From: Anthonomus grandis grandis
Lineage: Eukaryota; Arthropoda; Insecta; Coleoptera; Curculionidae
Reading direction: 5' to 3'
Assembly: GCF_022605725.1 (NCBI RefSeq)
Contig: NC_065558.1
Span: forward strand, 1,860,001 to 1,924,000
Length of the DNA: 64,000 nt
The notes under the pieces were generated by a model that made no database searches, was not told the DNA's origin, and saw nothing but the letters and a program-made list of their open reading frames with translations. This document shows, one piece after another, positions 32,170-44,880 of the stretch; position 1 is the first letter of the stretch; the number at the start of each line of letters is the position of its first letter. Made by a program: the position numbers and the translations under genes.

Positions 32170-33279
32170 TATACTTCACTCAAGTGCTTGGAAAAATTAA
32201 AATATTCGTCCAGGCAGTTGAGTAGCAGCTCTATTTTTTCTCTCTGTCGTGTGGTCAAAGGCACCCAACTCCCTGGAACAAATTTACAAAACTCTTCTAG
32301 GTTTTATAATTTTGTTTTCTCTCTCTTTGAAATGATTAAATGCACTCAACTGCCTGCAAAAATTAAAATATTCGTCCAGGCAGTTGAATAGTAGCTCTAT
32401 TTTTTCTCTCTGTCATGTGGCCAAATGCACCCTACTCCCTGGAAGAAATTTACAAAACTCTTCTAGGTTTTACAATTTTGTTTTCTCTCTCTTTGAAATG
32501 ATTAAATGCACTTAACTGCCTGGAAAAATTAAAATATTCGTCCAGGCAGTTGAGTAGCAGCTCTATTTTTTCTCTCTGTCATGTGGCCAAATGCGCCCAA
32601 CTCCCTGGAAGAAATTTACAAAACTCTTCTAGGTTTTACAATTTTTTTTTCTCTCTCTCTCTCTGAACTTGTTAAATGCACTCAACTGCTGGAAAAATTA
32701 TAATATTCGTCCAGGCAGTTCAGTAGCAGTTCTATTTTTTCTCTCTGTCATATGGCCAAATGCGCCTAACTCCCTGGAAGAAACTTACAAAACTCTTCTA
32801 GATTTTATAATTTTGTTTTCTCTCTCTAAAATGATTAAATGCACTCAACTGCCTGGAAAAATTTAAATATTCGTCCAGGCAGTTGAGTAGCAGCTCTATT
32901 TTTTCTCTCTGTCATGTGGTCAAATGCACCTAACGCCCTAAAAGAAATTTACAAAACTCTTCTAGGTTTAAGATTTTTTTTCTGTCTCTCTCTCTGAAAT
33001 TGTTAAATGCACTCAACTGCTGGAAAAATTAAATTATTTGTCCAGGCAGTTCAGTACCAGCTCTATTTTTTCTCTCTGTCATGTGGTCAAAGGCACCCAA
33101 CTCCCTGGAAGAAATTTACAAAACTCTTCTAGGTTTTATAATTTTGTTTTCTTTCTCTCTGAAATGATTAAATGCACTCAACTGTCTGGAAAAATTAAAA
33201 TATTCGTCCAGGCAGTTGAGTAGCAGCTCTATTTTTTCTCTTTATCATGTGGTCAAATGCACCTAACTCCCTAGAAGAA

Positions 33280-33315
<36 letters not shown>

Positions 33316-33660
33316 TTCTGAAATGGTTAAATGCACTCAACTGCCTGGAAAAATTAAAATATTCGTCCAGGCAGTTGAGTAGCAGCTCTATTTTTTCTCT
33401 TTGTCATGTGACCAAAATACAGTTATCGCTTAATTTTCTCTCAAGAGCATTTAAATTATTAAGTGTGCTTAACTGTTTGGAAAAATTTCAAAAATTTTTC
33501 CAGGCAGTTGAGTGGCATCTACCACTTTCTATTCTTTATTTGTCATGTGACCAAATATACACAATTCCTTAAAAGAATCTTTCTCCAATTCCTTTTTCTT
33601 TCTCTGAGATGGTTAAATGCACTCTGTATGTTTAAGAAAATTCATCAATTAAAGAATCAT
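32170..33660 (+). repeat. 166-bp tandem array built on CCAGGCAGTTGA hairpin
   Basis: The word TTCGTCCAGGCAGTTG recurs at 32205, 32371, 32537, 32706, 32870, 33037 (variant), 33203 and 33362, a period of 164-169 bp, with a degenerate ninth copy near 33497. In each unit CAACTGCCTGGA faces TCCAGGCAGTTG across 16 bases; the remainder is pyrimidine-rich (TTTTTTCTCTCTGTCATGTG, TTTTCTCTCTCT). The short frames of 60-67 residues repeated here are by-products of the period. A (CT)n run lies at 33293-33316. Confidence 0.95.
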
Positions 33661-33699
33661 TCTTTCTATAACATCTCAAGAAGTGACTCTCAAGTAATC

Positions 33700-34375
33700 A
33701 AGTAATCTTGGAAAAAAGGACAAATAAAGTTGATAGGTTATGGAGTTATTTGCTTTAGAATTTGAAGACAATTTCGGTCGTATTTTCATTCAATTGCCTA
33801 TCCAATGTCACAGTTATATCGTTCATTTCCACAAAATCAACCTAAATTCCAGCTACTTAATTAAAAAATAAATAAATATAAGTATTAGGTAGTTCTTTAA
33901 GCATTTGACCTTGCGGAGGTCGTGAAAAAAAACTTTAGTAGCACCATTTTGAGTATCAAATTTTTCGTTCTTTCTGAATCCGATGTCATAATTGTCAAAA
34001 AATTTGACATTTTTATAAGAAAAAAACAAACTTTGATAAAACGTTAAATTTTTTTTAAATTTTGACCTAACCCCTGTAGACAGAGGTCAATATATGGGGA
34101 AAGACCTTAAAAGTATAATTGAAGAATGTATAAAAAACTAAAAAAAAAACGATTTTCCATAAACTGTATTCATGTTTATTTAAGTTATAATTTTTTCCCC
34201 TGGGATTTTCTTGAAATTTTCACGAATTGATACGACAAATTTTCAAATATTATCTATCACGATATAAGTAAGAATTTGTCTCTCAATTTTTATATAGAAT
34301 TTCATTTTATGTATTTCATATTATTTTCTAATTATTTCATAAATATTTAAAACTTAAACGACCATTTTCCAAATT
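33700..34375. other. AT-rich sequence, no gene seen
   Basis: Nothing recognised. ACCTTGCGGAGGTCGTG near 33909 is a lone GC-rich word. Confidence 0.35.
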
Positions 34376-34672
34376 TACCTGATCGTACCCTGTAGAAATC
34401 ACTTTAATATCAATCGTGAGTAATAGAGTGAAGTGCAATTATAAGGAGGGTCGACTTTTTTAATGCGTGTTCAAAAAAGCCATCCTGGAAGTGCTACTCA
34501 AATTTGTAAAAAAAAAATGTTTTAAGGTACTTATAGGAACGACATTTGTTCTTTATATTTCCTGATCAGGATCTCCATTATTTTTTTTTCCTATATATTT
34601 CACAAATATTGAAAACCTGAACAAATTTACTTGATCACACCCGGTAGAAATCACTTTAATATCAATCGGGCG
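34370..34672 (+). repeat. Two-copy duplication, ~250-bp offset
   Basis: TAGAAATCACTTTAATATCA followed by ATCG occurs at 34394 and again at 34646, each preceded by a TTTACYTGATC(G/A)-like word, CC(T/G)G, and an AAATATTKAAAACYT tract. Confidence 0.75.
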
Positions 34673-35080
34673 CGGGAGTAGGTGGAGGCAAGAGGAAAAT
34701 AGAGAGCGAGCGCGCAATTAACATTAATATAAAAGCAGTGCCAATTTCCTTAATGCGTTTTGGATTTTCATTTCTCATCAAGGAAAGTAATCTGCGATAT
34801 TGCTTCCCTATATCAAACTTCACACCCGTCATAAAACGGGAATCGATCCTCCCTCCACCGCCCACCGCGTCGCGCCTCCCGTCCCGCTTTCTCAATTAGG
34901 AAATTTCGGGCTTTTACATCCTGTTTTATGGGATCCGTCAATTACGGTGTTTTTAAACTTGAACGGTTCTCGTTTTTCCACCGATTTTTTTTTTGTCTAT
35001 ACTTTGCCGCATGCCGGCTGCTTTTATGGCATCGCTCGTCGAAACGGGAATTAGGCGAGTTTAAAGGGCGATTTTACTTT
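34672..35080. other. GC-richer unique island
   Basis: Contains GGGAATCGATCCTCCCTCCA near 34839, CGCGTCGCGCCTCCCGTCCC near 34865, GGGATCCGTCAATTACGG near 34930 and TGCCGGCTGCTTTTATGGC near 35011. Short frames on both strands have no domain signature. Candidate regulatory block. Confidence 0.4.
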
Positions 35081-35750
35081 AGTAAATGGGATCAATTAAT
35101 TTTTAACAGTTTTATAGGGTTTATAAGGTGTTTGTTGTTTGTGTTTTCTTTTCAAGACTTTCTTCATTTTAAACACATTCGGGTTTAGAGTTGGGAGGAG
35201 TGTAAAAGCAACCAAAAATTCGTCTTACTTTTCACGGAAACCCAGATGGCTTTAGATTCTTCATGAGTTATAGGCAGCAATTCACACTTTAGAGACGAGT
35301 GAACAGTAATAAGTACTCTACCATTTCTGGTTTCTTTTATTTGGTTTCACTCGTACTGTGCCTCTGGCTTTTTTAAGATACAATCAGAATATTATAGGAT
35401 ACATTTTTTTGAATTCTACAAATGTTTATATCTCAGAAATCTTTTAATTACCTGGAAGAGTTAACTGCCTATATTCACAGCACCTGTAAGATGATCGGGT
35501 TAATCCTCTAATATTTTTAATTTTTTTTTAAGGAAACCACCTCTTCCAGGCATTTCTCTTCCTTTTGTTTGTAAAATTGATTAAATAAAAACATATTAAA
35601 CTGTTAAATCCTTTGAAAAAATATACGCTTCAAAGATATCAAATTTACAGCTTAAAATTAACCAAAAAATATAGATAATACATCTACATACATTAGTGTC
35701 CTACATCTGTATAAAGTAGTGCGTAAATCACCCTGTAACCACTTACTAAC
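35080..35750. other. AT-rich sequence with isolated CCAGGCA motifs
   Basis: TTACCTGGAAGAGTTAACTGCC near 35449 and CTCTTCCAGGCATTTCTC near 35552 are single copies of the window-wide motif. ATCACCCTGTAACC is near 35729. No gene. Confidence 0.4.
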
Positions 35751-36330
35751 TAACGCAATAATATTTTTGTTATTACTCTCGTATATCACGAAAAGCACTT
35801 AGGAAATGGCGGCGTGATTTGGCCAGAAAAGCACTCACCTAATAATAATTACTTTAAAAGCTCCAAGCTGATCTGTTTAACCTTGGAGTGTAAAAACAAG
35901 GATGGAAAATCAATTTATTTCCAGTTATAAATATTTAATGTCCATTACGTATTAGGGGGCGCGAGAGAGTGAGAAAAGACAGGAAAGATAATCAATCGAT
36001 ACGCCCTCTTGCGTTGGGCGCCAAAATATCAACCATACTGAATGGAGCTAATTTAAACAACATCGGAGTGGAGTAATTTAAAAACCGTATATATATGTAT
36101 AAAAGTTTATTAAAAGTAATTAAACGTTAGACTCGTGCCCCCCCGAGCGAGCTTCTTTATACACATATATACACACGCACACTTGTTATTATGCTCGAAT
36201 AAAAATTAAAAAGATTAAAAAGAGCGGCCGCACATTAATTACTGAATTTAGAGCGTTACCCGCCGGATAAATTTTAATAAGCTAAATTGCGGTTTTAACG
36301 TGTATTTAAGTAAATGAGTTTTTAAGGAGG
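35750..36330. other. GC-richer unique island
   Basis: Contains TAGGAAATGGCGGCGTGATT near 35800, TTAGGGGGCGCGAGAGAGTG near 35952, GCGGCCGCACATTAATTACTG near 36223 and GTTACCCGCCGGATAAATTT near 36255. A minus-strand ATATTTTGGCGCCCAACG word lies at about 36013-36030. No coding signature. Confidence 0.4.
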
Positions 36331-37190
36331 GGCACTCACGTAGATTTTTGTTTTACCTGTGTAGCAAGTCAAGCTTTAATGGACAAATAAAGATAAGTGG
36401 GATTTTTAAATAAACTAAAGGTTTTATCAAGAAAAAAATGAAATCGTTTAAAAATTCAAATCAAATTATTGAAAAGCAGGAAAATTAAAAAGAAGAAGCA
36501 TAACAGTACTATTGAGGCAAGAGTACAGAAAGGGCTTTTTTATAGTATATTCCAGGAAGTTGAGAAATATTCCGGTCAGATTTTTTTAAGAGGAATAAAA
36601 AGTCGATTCTCTTTCCGATTGTCCAAGAGTTTCTATTAAACTCGATCATTCCTACAAATGTACCTTAACCGTTAAAAAGCTTACTAATTAAAGGAAGAAT
36701 TTAGAAAAAAAAACCATTAGGCAGTTGCTTAAGCATTTAACCTTGTAAACCACTCATTTTTCGCTTCCATTACAAAAAAAATACTTTGACTTTCAAATGA
36801 CTTTAAAAAATAAACCCCAAGGTCAAACTCAAAATCAGAGATTTTCCCTCTTGTACTCTTCAACTTTTGTGTGGTAACTTTTTGATACCGTTCTTTTTTA
36901 CAGAGTTATTCGTGTGGTGTGATTAAAATAAACATCCTGTATATTCCAGGAAGTTGACAGGTAATAAAGTCATTCTTTCTGCAATTTTTCAAAAAGCTAC
37001 TCACGGGTAATTAAAGAAAGAAGAACCACCAAAGAAGGAGCCAGTCGCTTTCCAGAAGTTGTTTATTTTAGAAAGTTAACTAATATTTACTTTAAAATCT
37101 TCTAAAAAGGTCATTTAAACAGCGTTAGATGGGGAAAGGTTATAATTCAATTTTATATTCCAATAAATTTTTTCACAAATTATTAGTTTC
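36330..37190. other. AT-rich sequence with isolated repeat words
   Basis: ATATTCCAGGAAGTTGA occurs twice (36548 and 36941), a variant of the CCAGGCAGTTGA motif. No gene. Confidence 0.4.
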
Positions 37191-37665
37191 TGAGAAATCT
37201 TCCTGAGACAATGGAACACATGCCTGTAGGCATGGGTAGCTCTTCAACTGCCTAGAAGAAAAACATTTATTTCTACGATTCGAGGCAGCAAGGATAAAAT
37301 AGACAACCAAGCTAAGTGCCTGAAATATTTTGTTTTTATTTTGGAAAATTCAAGAAGAAACAACCTCTCAAATTTTTTTCTTTCTCTAGAGAACTAATGG
37401 GTTTGAGGCATATACAGAGAGAGCCTAGAAAAAGTAGGTTATACCGAAAATATAGAACGGAATCAATACTCAATTGACCCATCAATTACCTGGACTGTTT
37501 TATCTTTTATCGTTTTTAAACAGTTCCAAAAGGCACCCTTAGTCTTAACCAAGAAAACAAGAGTATGGATGAAGTGGTATATATTGGAAATTGTAGCCAT
37601 GAGCCTTGAACTATCTAGAATATATCAAGAAAGACTCTTTGAAGCAACGGAAAAAATTATAGAAA
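37190..37665 (+). repeat. Direct duplication D, copy 1 (~470 bp)
   Basis: Repeats at 39790-40265 with an offset of about 2.6 kb and roughly 90% identity by eye. Shared words include ACACATGYCTGTAGGCATGG, TTCTTTCTCTAGAGAACTAA, GGGTTTGAGGCATATACAGA, CAATTRCCTGGACTGTTTTA and CAAAAGGCACCCTTA. No coding frame. Confidence 0.9.
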
Positions 37666-37839
37666 AAAGCCTTTATCTGATGGTGAGTTGAAAAAAAAAA
37701 GAGAAATGGTTGCAACATGTGCTTTTCTTTAAAAATCTTACATATCTTACAGATGCTTTAAATATAGGCAGGTAACTCTTCCAGGTAATTGAAAATATTC
37801 AAATTTGGAGATTAAAAAAAAAAATGAATTTTATCCTTT

Positions 37840-38300
37840 ATTATTCTGTATATATCTTGTGAAATGCTAAAATAGGTAGCCAGTTAAATTGTCCAGACAA
37901 TAGTTGTACGAATTTTCATAATTGTACATTGTCAAGTTTTAGATGTAAAGACATAATGTATAATTAGAAAAAACTCTTGAAAATTTATATATATTTCAGG
38001 AAACACTCAAGTAGGTATTCAGTAAAATATTTCATAAAGTATATTTTGTTAATTTTTTTTCTAAAAAAATCTATTCTCAAAATTCCTGTACATATTTTGA
38101 GAAACCCTTAAAAAGGTATCTAATTAAATTTTTCAAATAATTATTGTGTGAATTTTCAAAGTTGTACCTACTCAAATTATTGAGATACGGACATTTTATA
38201 AAATTAAAAAATTTGCAAAAAAAAATATTTATCTTAAAATTCTGTACATTATTTAAAAAAAGCTCTAATAGATTTCCACTTTAAAAAAATCACTTAGGCC
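37840..38300 (+). repeat. Diverged tandem repeat, ~125-bp unit
   Basis: TTCTGTATATATCTTGTGAAA, CATATTTTGAGAAACCCTTAA and related words, each followed by AGGTA(G/T)CYARTTAAATT and GTACxxxTCAA, occur three to four times between 37840 and 38290. Confidence 0.65.
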
Positions 38301-39180
38301 CTCAGGTATATAAGAAGAAAAACACTTTCTGGAACATATTCCTTATCATGGAAATTTGAAACAGTATCAAAAAGAAGTTCATTATCAATTAACTACCTAA
38401 AATATATAAAAAAGAATATTTATATTAATTATTAAGTTAATTACGCGAATCTATATAATTACAATTAGTTGATCTTCTAGTCTCCAATAGAACTTCAAGC
38501 ATCAATACTACCTGGAATCTATTCAAACGAATTATATCTTTTAGACACTTGAAATAACAAAATAATCAAAACCTGGAAAAAGTTAAATAATTGCTTCAAT
38601 TAAAAAAGATCAACATCCTTGATAATCATAATCAATCATAAAAAAATGAATCCAATAGGGATAATGACCCGGAAAAGAGTTGAATGAGTCCTGTTATACA
38701 TGCCAAGGGGACAACTGCCTGGAAAAAGTAGTTTTCTTCAAATAATACCCATATATACAAAAATAGGGCAATTAACAGAAAAGAATGGTTTATCTAGTTC
38801 AAACAGAACAAAAAGAATGATGCCTTAATCTTTTTGATATTTTTCGTAGAATTTAAAGGAATTATGTTGGATACCCTAAAAAGAATCGAAAAGATGACTC
38901 GATTCTCCAACTACCTAGGATATATTGAAAATATATAGCTTTTCCAGGCACTGGGAAAATGAGGACATCCTAAGCTATGATTACCAAACTTAATGAAATA
39001 TACTATATAATGTATAGCAAGAGAACAACAGTCCTCGTTTAAACATTCTTGTAGCACTCTCATTATGAAGTTATTATCAACTTGACATATTTTGATATTT
39101 TCAGGTTACCAGTGCTTAATAAAGCGATTCCTCTGTCCAGAGGTCCAGAGGACGTCTGTTCTCTTCCAGGCAGTTGAAAA
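38300..39180. other. AT-rich sequence with isolated CCAGGCA motifs
   Basis: Single motif copies: ACAACTGCCTGGAAAAAG near 38709, GCTTTTCCAGGCACTGG near 38937 and CTCTTCCAGGCAGTTGA near 39163. No gene. Confidence 0.4.
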
Positions 39181-39790
39181 TTACTGAAAGACACTTTATT
39201 TCGAAATTTCATTTTTTTATTGATGGCTATTAACTGGTTTACATATTATTATTTTAACTGCAATCATTAGTTTCTGAGAAATCTTTCAGAATGCCTCCCC
39301 ATAGTTGAAAAAAAATTCTTCTTAAACATAACTGGCTTTAATTTTTTAACTATTTTAGTTAGAAAGGGAATTTAACTGCTTTTGATAGGGAAAGGTTGGG
39401 GATTCATTTTATGTCTTAATGAATTTTTCAAAAATTATTATTTTTTGAGAAATTTTCCAAAGTATTAGCCAGCATGCAGTTGGAAAAAATAATGATCTTC
39501 AACAAATTGGCTCTAACTTTTTACCATTTTAGGTAAAAAGGTGAAATAAATAGAGTTTGATAGGATACGTTTTAGGGTTTTTTTATATTTTAACAAATTT
39601 TTTCAAAAAAAATTACTAGTTCTTGAGAAATCTTCCAAAATGTCACCCAACAGTTTGAAAAAAAAAACTAGTCTTTAACTAAATTGGCTTTAACCCTTTT
39701 ACCACTTTACGTAAGAAGGTGATTTAAAAAGTGTCAGATAGGCAAAGGTCAAAAGATTATTTTATGATTTTATGAATTTCTTAAGAAAAG
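39180..39790 (+). repeat. Tandem repeat, ~180-bp unit
   Basis: Units carry ATTTTAGxTARAAAGG, a GATAGGxAAAGGT-like word, an ATTTTTTxAAAAATTA stretch and TCTTTGAGAAATxTTCCxxAAT, near 39270, 39450, 39630 and 39780, with an isolated copy at 31700-31870. A unit of this type also abuts duplication D at its left in both places. Confidence 0.7.
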
Positions 39791-40265
39791 TTTCTGAAAA
39801 TTCTTCCTGAGAAAATGGGACACATGTCTGTAGGCATGGGTGGTAGTTCCTCAACTGCCTGGAAACAAAACATTTATTTCTACGATTCCAGACAGTAGAG
39901 ATATGATAAACAACTATAATACTGGAATATTTGTTTCTTATTTTGAAAAAATCAAAAGGAATCAACCTTTTAAATTTTTTTCTTTCTCTAGAGAACTAAT
40001 GGGTTTGAGGCATATACAGAGAGTGCCTAGAAAAAGTAGGTTAAACTGAAAATATAGAATGGAATCAATACTCAATTGACCCATCAATTGCCTGGACTGT
40101 TTTATCTTTTATCGCTTTTAGCAGTTCCAAAAGGCACCCTTATTCTTAACCAAGAAAACAAGAGTATGGATGAATTGGTATATATTGGAAATTGTTACCA
40201 TGAGTCTTGAACTATCTGGAATATATCAAGAAAGACTGTTCCAAGCAATGGAAAAAGAATGACAC
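39790..40265 (+). repeat. Direct duplication D, copy 2
   Basis: Second copy of 37190-37665; see that entry. It carries CCTCAACTGCCTGGAAAC near 39848, closer to the motif consensus than copy 1. Confidence 0.9.
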
Positions 40266-40639
40266 TGAAAAAAATGTGTAAGAATAAATGCTACAATTGG
40301 AGCAATTTTCTTTATAAAAAAAGGTACAAATAGGAACGGTAACAAATAACTAAAACAATTTTTATAAGATTATAATTGAAATGTACCTTAGAATTGAATT
40401 GAAATATATAGTCCATACAAAAAGTAGAAAGATTTCCATTAATATTGTAGAGTTTGATGCCACATCCTATGAGAAGAAAGTGAATTATTTGTAAGACAGT
40501 ATAAAAGTAAAATATAATATAATATTTGCTAAATTTGTAAAAAAAGAGGGCCACGCAACATTATAGTAAAAAATACAAACTGAGTTGCTGAAAGAAGTTA
40601 AAAGACATAGATTAACTATGAACATATAATAAATAATTC

Positions 40640-41235
40640 CGCTTATATCGGCTTACATCGTTAAAGCAAACAACCGTTATACTCATCATAAAACAAACAT
40701 CATCCAGAACATAATTAGCCTTCAAACTCTCTCAAGTCCAAACAAAGCTTCCTGTCCGCGTCAGGAAGGAAAAGCACACAACACACACCATACGATGCCC
40801 TCAAGCTGTCCATTCTTCAGAACTCAGTTTTCCTCTAAACCTCCGGCCTAATGAATTCGAAAGTTTGCCCTTTAAAAGGGTTGTGTGTGGCTGTGTGGTA
40901 CAAAGGCCATAAAAGCATAAGTAATGCGTTTTGTATTATAAATAAGGAGAGCATAAGGGTGTATCCGCGAGCGATGTTGGCTGACCACGGTTCTCCTGTT
41001 GCATTTCAGTTTACTTCCTTCGTAATTTCGTATGTATGTTATGTACGTGCACCTACCTACACGCTAAACGAAATCCTTTTGGTAAATAAGTGAACGGTTG
41101 GCAGAAGTGTTTGATTGAAATACAACTTTTATGATAATAATCAAGAGGAAAAAAAGTGAATAAAGGGAGAACGGAAACGAGCCACGAAATTGAACCTGGG
41201 GCTTATTTAGGGTAAGGGCCCAAAGGGTTAAATTT
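40640..41235. other. GC-richer unique island
   Basis: Contains CTTCCTGTCCGCGTCAGGAAGG near 40749, GCGAGCGATGTTGGCTGACC near 40967 and GAACGGAAACGAGCCACG near 41168. Two short overlapping frames on opposite strands have no domain. Candidate regulatory element. CTTCCTG/CAGGAAG forms a 7-bp inverted repeat at about 40749-40769. Confidence 0.35.
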
Positions 41236-41384
41236 AACGTGTTCATAATTTTGAATGTTTCTGGGATTTTTATTGAGGATTTTTTGTCTTATCGGTGGTT
41301 GCTGTGAAAAGCTTTCTTACCTGATCAGCTGACGCTCATTACTTTTAAGAAAATGAAAAAATATGCCTCCTACACCATTAGAGA

Positions 41385-41690
41385 GAAGGTCTCGTAAGGG
41401 AGTTTTCGCAAAAAAATTCAGACCCATCAGACAAAAGTACTTATGACTTTGTTGATATTTTGGTTAGAGGAATGAAGCTTACCTTTTTATATTCTAGAAA
41501 TATAGTGCTACAATATGATTAACAAAGTTTTTTTTTTTAAACGCTTTCAAATTAAAAAAAAAAATTCAATTTTTTCAATGGGAATTCAATACAGGTTGCA
41601 ACGCTCCTTTGAATGTTATGAAACCTTATGAATCGATTCAGATTTGTGTCATATTCTAGCCCCTCTGACAGTTTACTGGTATGTTTCCGG
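41385..41690 (+). repeat. Dispersed duplication E, copy 1
   Basis: GGGAGTTTTCGC, CAGACAAAAGTACTTATGAC, AAGCTTACCTTTTTATATTCTAGAAATAT and TTCAATGGGAATTCAATACAGG recur at 43245-43510 in the same order and orientation, about 1.85 kb downstream. Confidence 0.85.
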
Positions 41691-42900
41691 AAATAATGAC
41701 TCACAGAAGATATATGCGCCTTATCGAGAACTACAAATTTTATTCACGTCTTTTTTTAAAAAAAGGTTTTTTTTGGGAGCAAAATTTAAAAAACCCCAAT
41801 AATTTAATTTTTTCAGTTTTTTCTGTGTAAAATTTTTCTGGTACAAAATTTTAACAAAATTCATTTGGATTAATTAAACCTGCATTCTTTCCGAATAAAA
41901 TGGCGTATTAAGTTTAATTGTATCATTTTCACAGGGTGAGCAGTGCTCACTCAAAAAAAACCCTTTTTCACACTTTTTTCTTCCAGCTTTAATAACTTTT
42001 TAGTGGCGCCACTTAGAGCCAATTAGCTTATGAGCGATTTGTAGTGTATTGCAAGGAGAATATTTTACAGTATTAACCGTACTTCTATGTGAAACCGTTT
42101 TTGAGTTATGAATTTTTTAACACTTTTTGACTTTGGAAATTAATTGTGCGCACCCTGTAAGCGATAGATAAACCAAAACTAATCGAGCAGATGCGCCATT
42201 TATTTTATTATAACACACTAAAATTTAATTTTTTTGCTATTATTAGAAGTAACCTAAAAGTCATTTTTTCCAAAAAAATCGCAAGCACGAAAAATCGCCA
42301 AAAACCATCCTGCACTTAGAGCCATGGTCGCGTCTCCATGACAACGAAAACGCCGAAAAAAGACCCTTTTTATAATAGAAATTTAACTACTAAAACCGAT
42401 TGGAATCGGTTCGGAATTGATGCTAATCTGTTCCTAAAGCTTTCTACTATTTTTCCATGTACAAATCTTAAGGTAAAAGCATTTTTTTATACCCTAAAAC
42501 ATCGTCTGAAAATGGTCGATTTTGACGTCTATGCCCAATTTTAATGGCGGTTTTGACAACATGGCGTCCAACTGGATAAAACGACTCGGACTTGCTTCCT
42601 AATTTCATTGATAAAATGCTTAAAATAGCTCAAAACATCCTGAAATTGGTACGGAATTATTCAGGAGACTCTGGACAATCCGTATATGTGCATATCTTTT
42701 ACTAAGTCGCCTTCTTTTGGCCGTGATAATTCGGCAAAGTTTTGACGTTTTAGAATTATTTACTGTGCGTTATTATAATATTCATGCGATACAGTGGTCT
42801 GTACAAGGCATTTTGCTAGACAAAAATTACAACACAGTGGGTCCTAATGATAAAAAAAAAACTAATCGGGATTTAATGTGGGATAATTTTTTTTTTACTT
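41690..42900. other. AT-rich sequence, unclassified element body
   Basis: CAGGGTGAGCAGTGCTCACT near 41935 contains the palindrome AGCAGTGCTCACT-like core, and GCACCCTGTAAG lies near 42150. The TTCTTTCCGAATAAAA...TTAAGTTTAA...TTTACACTTTTTTCT series has a partner at 43615-43720, so duplication E probably extends this far in pieces. No gene. Confidence 0.4.
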
Positions 42901-42904
42901 TTTT

Positions 42905-43225
42905 GTAATTTGCCCGATTTAAATGAAATTTGGTATCTGGGGTTTATTAAGGAAATAATTATTGATTTTTAAGAAATTTTTAAAATATTAAGTTTCAAGG
43001 TCACATTACTATCAAAACTTTTTTCTATAAATCCGATTTAAAAGAAATTTAGTATTAGGGGTTTATTCAGGAGATAATTATTGATTTTTAACGAATTTTT
43101 GAAATATTGAATATTAAGGTCATGTGACTATCAAAACTTTTTTCCTATGGGTCCTATTTGGTATCTCAGGTTTATTAAGGAAATAATTATTGATTTCTTA
43201 CAAACTCTTGAAATATTTAGTACTT
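42905..43225 (+). repeat. Three-copy tandem repeat, ~117-bp unit
   Basis: GGTTTATTMAGGARATAATTATTGATTT occurs near 42940, 43057 and 43169, each followed by an AATTTTTxAAATATT word and, in the first two, AAGGTCAxxTxACTATCAAAAC. Confidence 0.9.
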
Positions 43226-43229
43226 TATT

Positions 43230-43760
43230 AGAGCGAAGCTCTTCCGCAGGGGAGTTTTCGCGCAAAATTTAGACCCGTCAGACAAAAGTGCTTATAACTT
43301 CGTTGGTATTTGAAGTAGAGAAACGAAGCTTACCTTTTTGTAATCTAGAAATATTGGGCTACAACCTGATTATTGACAAATTTTTGTTTAAATTTTTTTT
43401 TGGAAAAAAATACCTTCAAAATCAAAAAAAAAGCTTGTCCAATTTCTTCAATGGGAATTCGATACAGGTCGCAACACTTTTTTGAATGCTATGCAACTTT
43501 ACGGATTTATTAGAATTTACGTGAGACAGCACAGCATTTTTTTATTTTCTTTTTTTTGTAAAATTTTTATGATGCAACATTTAAATAAAAACACATTTGA
43601 ACTAATTGAACCTGCGTTCTTTCCCCGCAATAAAACGGTATATCAAGTTTAACGCTGTCGTTTAAACAGGGTAAGCACTGTTCATTTAAAAATACCCTTT
43701 TTTACACTTTTTTTTCTACTTTAAATAACTTCTTAAACAAACGCTGTTTTTATACATCAT
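43230..43760 (+). repeat. Dispersed duplication E, copy 2
   Basis: Copy of 41385-41690 plus the CTTTCCxxxAATAAAAxGG and CAGGGTRAGCASTGYTCAYT words of 41885-41950. Deletions relative to copy 1 shorten its middle. Confidence 0.75.
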
Positions 43761-44490
43761 TTTAAAGGGAAAAAAAGATCTTTTTAATTAAGCAAAAAAA
43801 CAAAATGGCCGCCATTAGAAAAAAAGAAGTTGAGGTTAGAATCTTAGAACCGAAACGTCGAAAACAAAAACTGAATGCAGATATGCCTTGTTCTAATAAT
43901 TTTTTTATAGATTTTAAAAATACGCTGAAATAAAAAAAATACAGGCCTTTTTCAAATATGCAACTTTTTCGATTTTTTCCAAATATTTCAAAATCAGAAA
44001 AAAATAAAATCGTTCTTAAAGCGGCACTAAACTAGTAATTAAATGCCCTATAACTTTCCCCATTTAACCAATTTTCTATCTCTTATAGTTTTCAAGATAC
44101 CCATACATGCACACCCAATTTGGGCCACACTGTATATGCAATCGACAAAAAAGCTTTTTCACAGTAAAAAGCCTTGAAAAAGACGTAAATAAACGTCGAA
44201 ACACCTTTTCAAAAAAGGAAGTTTTTGATTTATTGATCCTAATATTATTAATTTAATCTAATAATAATAAATAATAAAAGGATAATTATAAGATCCGAAT
44301 AATATTAATAATTTATTGACCCACGAACTCCATCTACGCATTTACTCTACTTCTACTAAATTCGAAACAAAAAATGGGTACATTAAAATGATAAGAAAGG
44401 ACAACTTCAGTTACTTATATCTTAAAAAAACTCTATTTCCCAAGTATCCCACATGAAAATCGTGTATTCAATAATACAAATAATAATAAA
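43760..44490. other. AT-rich sequence, no gene seen
   Basis: ATTTGGGCCACACTGTATATGC near 44120 is a lone GC-richer word. No coding frame. Confidence 0.35.
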
Positions 44491-44880
44491 TCCGCACCCA
44501 CCTCGCCCCATTTTCAATTTTAGCATCTCGCCGTTTAGCAAACCGAAGAGCCGGCCCAAAAACCGAAAACAAAACGCGGATACTAAGTTCTCTTGGCTCG
44601 GTAATTAAAATAACTTAATAATGATTAAAGTTGTAAGAGAAAATAATTACTTAGTTGGTGGTTTGGCAAAAGCGGGCGGAAACCGCGCTTCGCTGCAATT
44701 AGACGAGAATGCGAGTGGAATGCGCCTCTTATAAATTATCGCTATGTAAACGGGATATTGAGGATTCGCCGTCTGATGCGAATAATATTAATAATTAGAC
44801 TTTCTAAGTAAATAAGAAATATGATAAGGTGTCATGAATCATTATCGTAGTTTATGCACCAGTAAACTTAACTCGTAGAT
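44490..44880. other. GC-richer unique island
   Basis: Contains CCGCACCCACCTCGCCCC near 44493, GAAGAGCCGGCCCAAAAACC near 44547, AGCGGGCGGAAACCGCGCTT near 44672 and GATTCGCCGTCTGATGCG near 44763. TAATAATTA-type sites are present. No coding signature. Confidence 0.4.

Noticed and set aside
32188..33572. Series of similar 60-67 residue frames that could look like a small gene family
   Set aside because: They recur because the 166-bp repeat recurs, start inside the hairpin motif, and vary in frame. By-product of the satellite.
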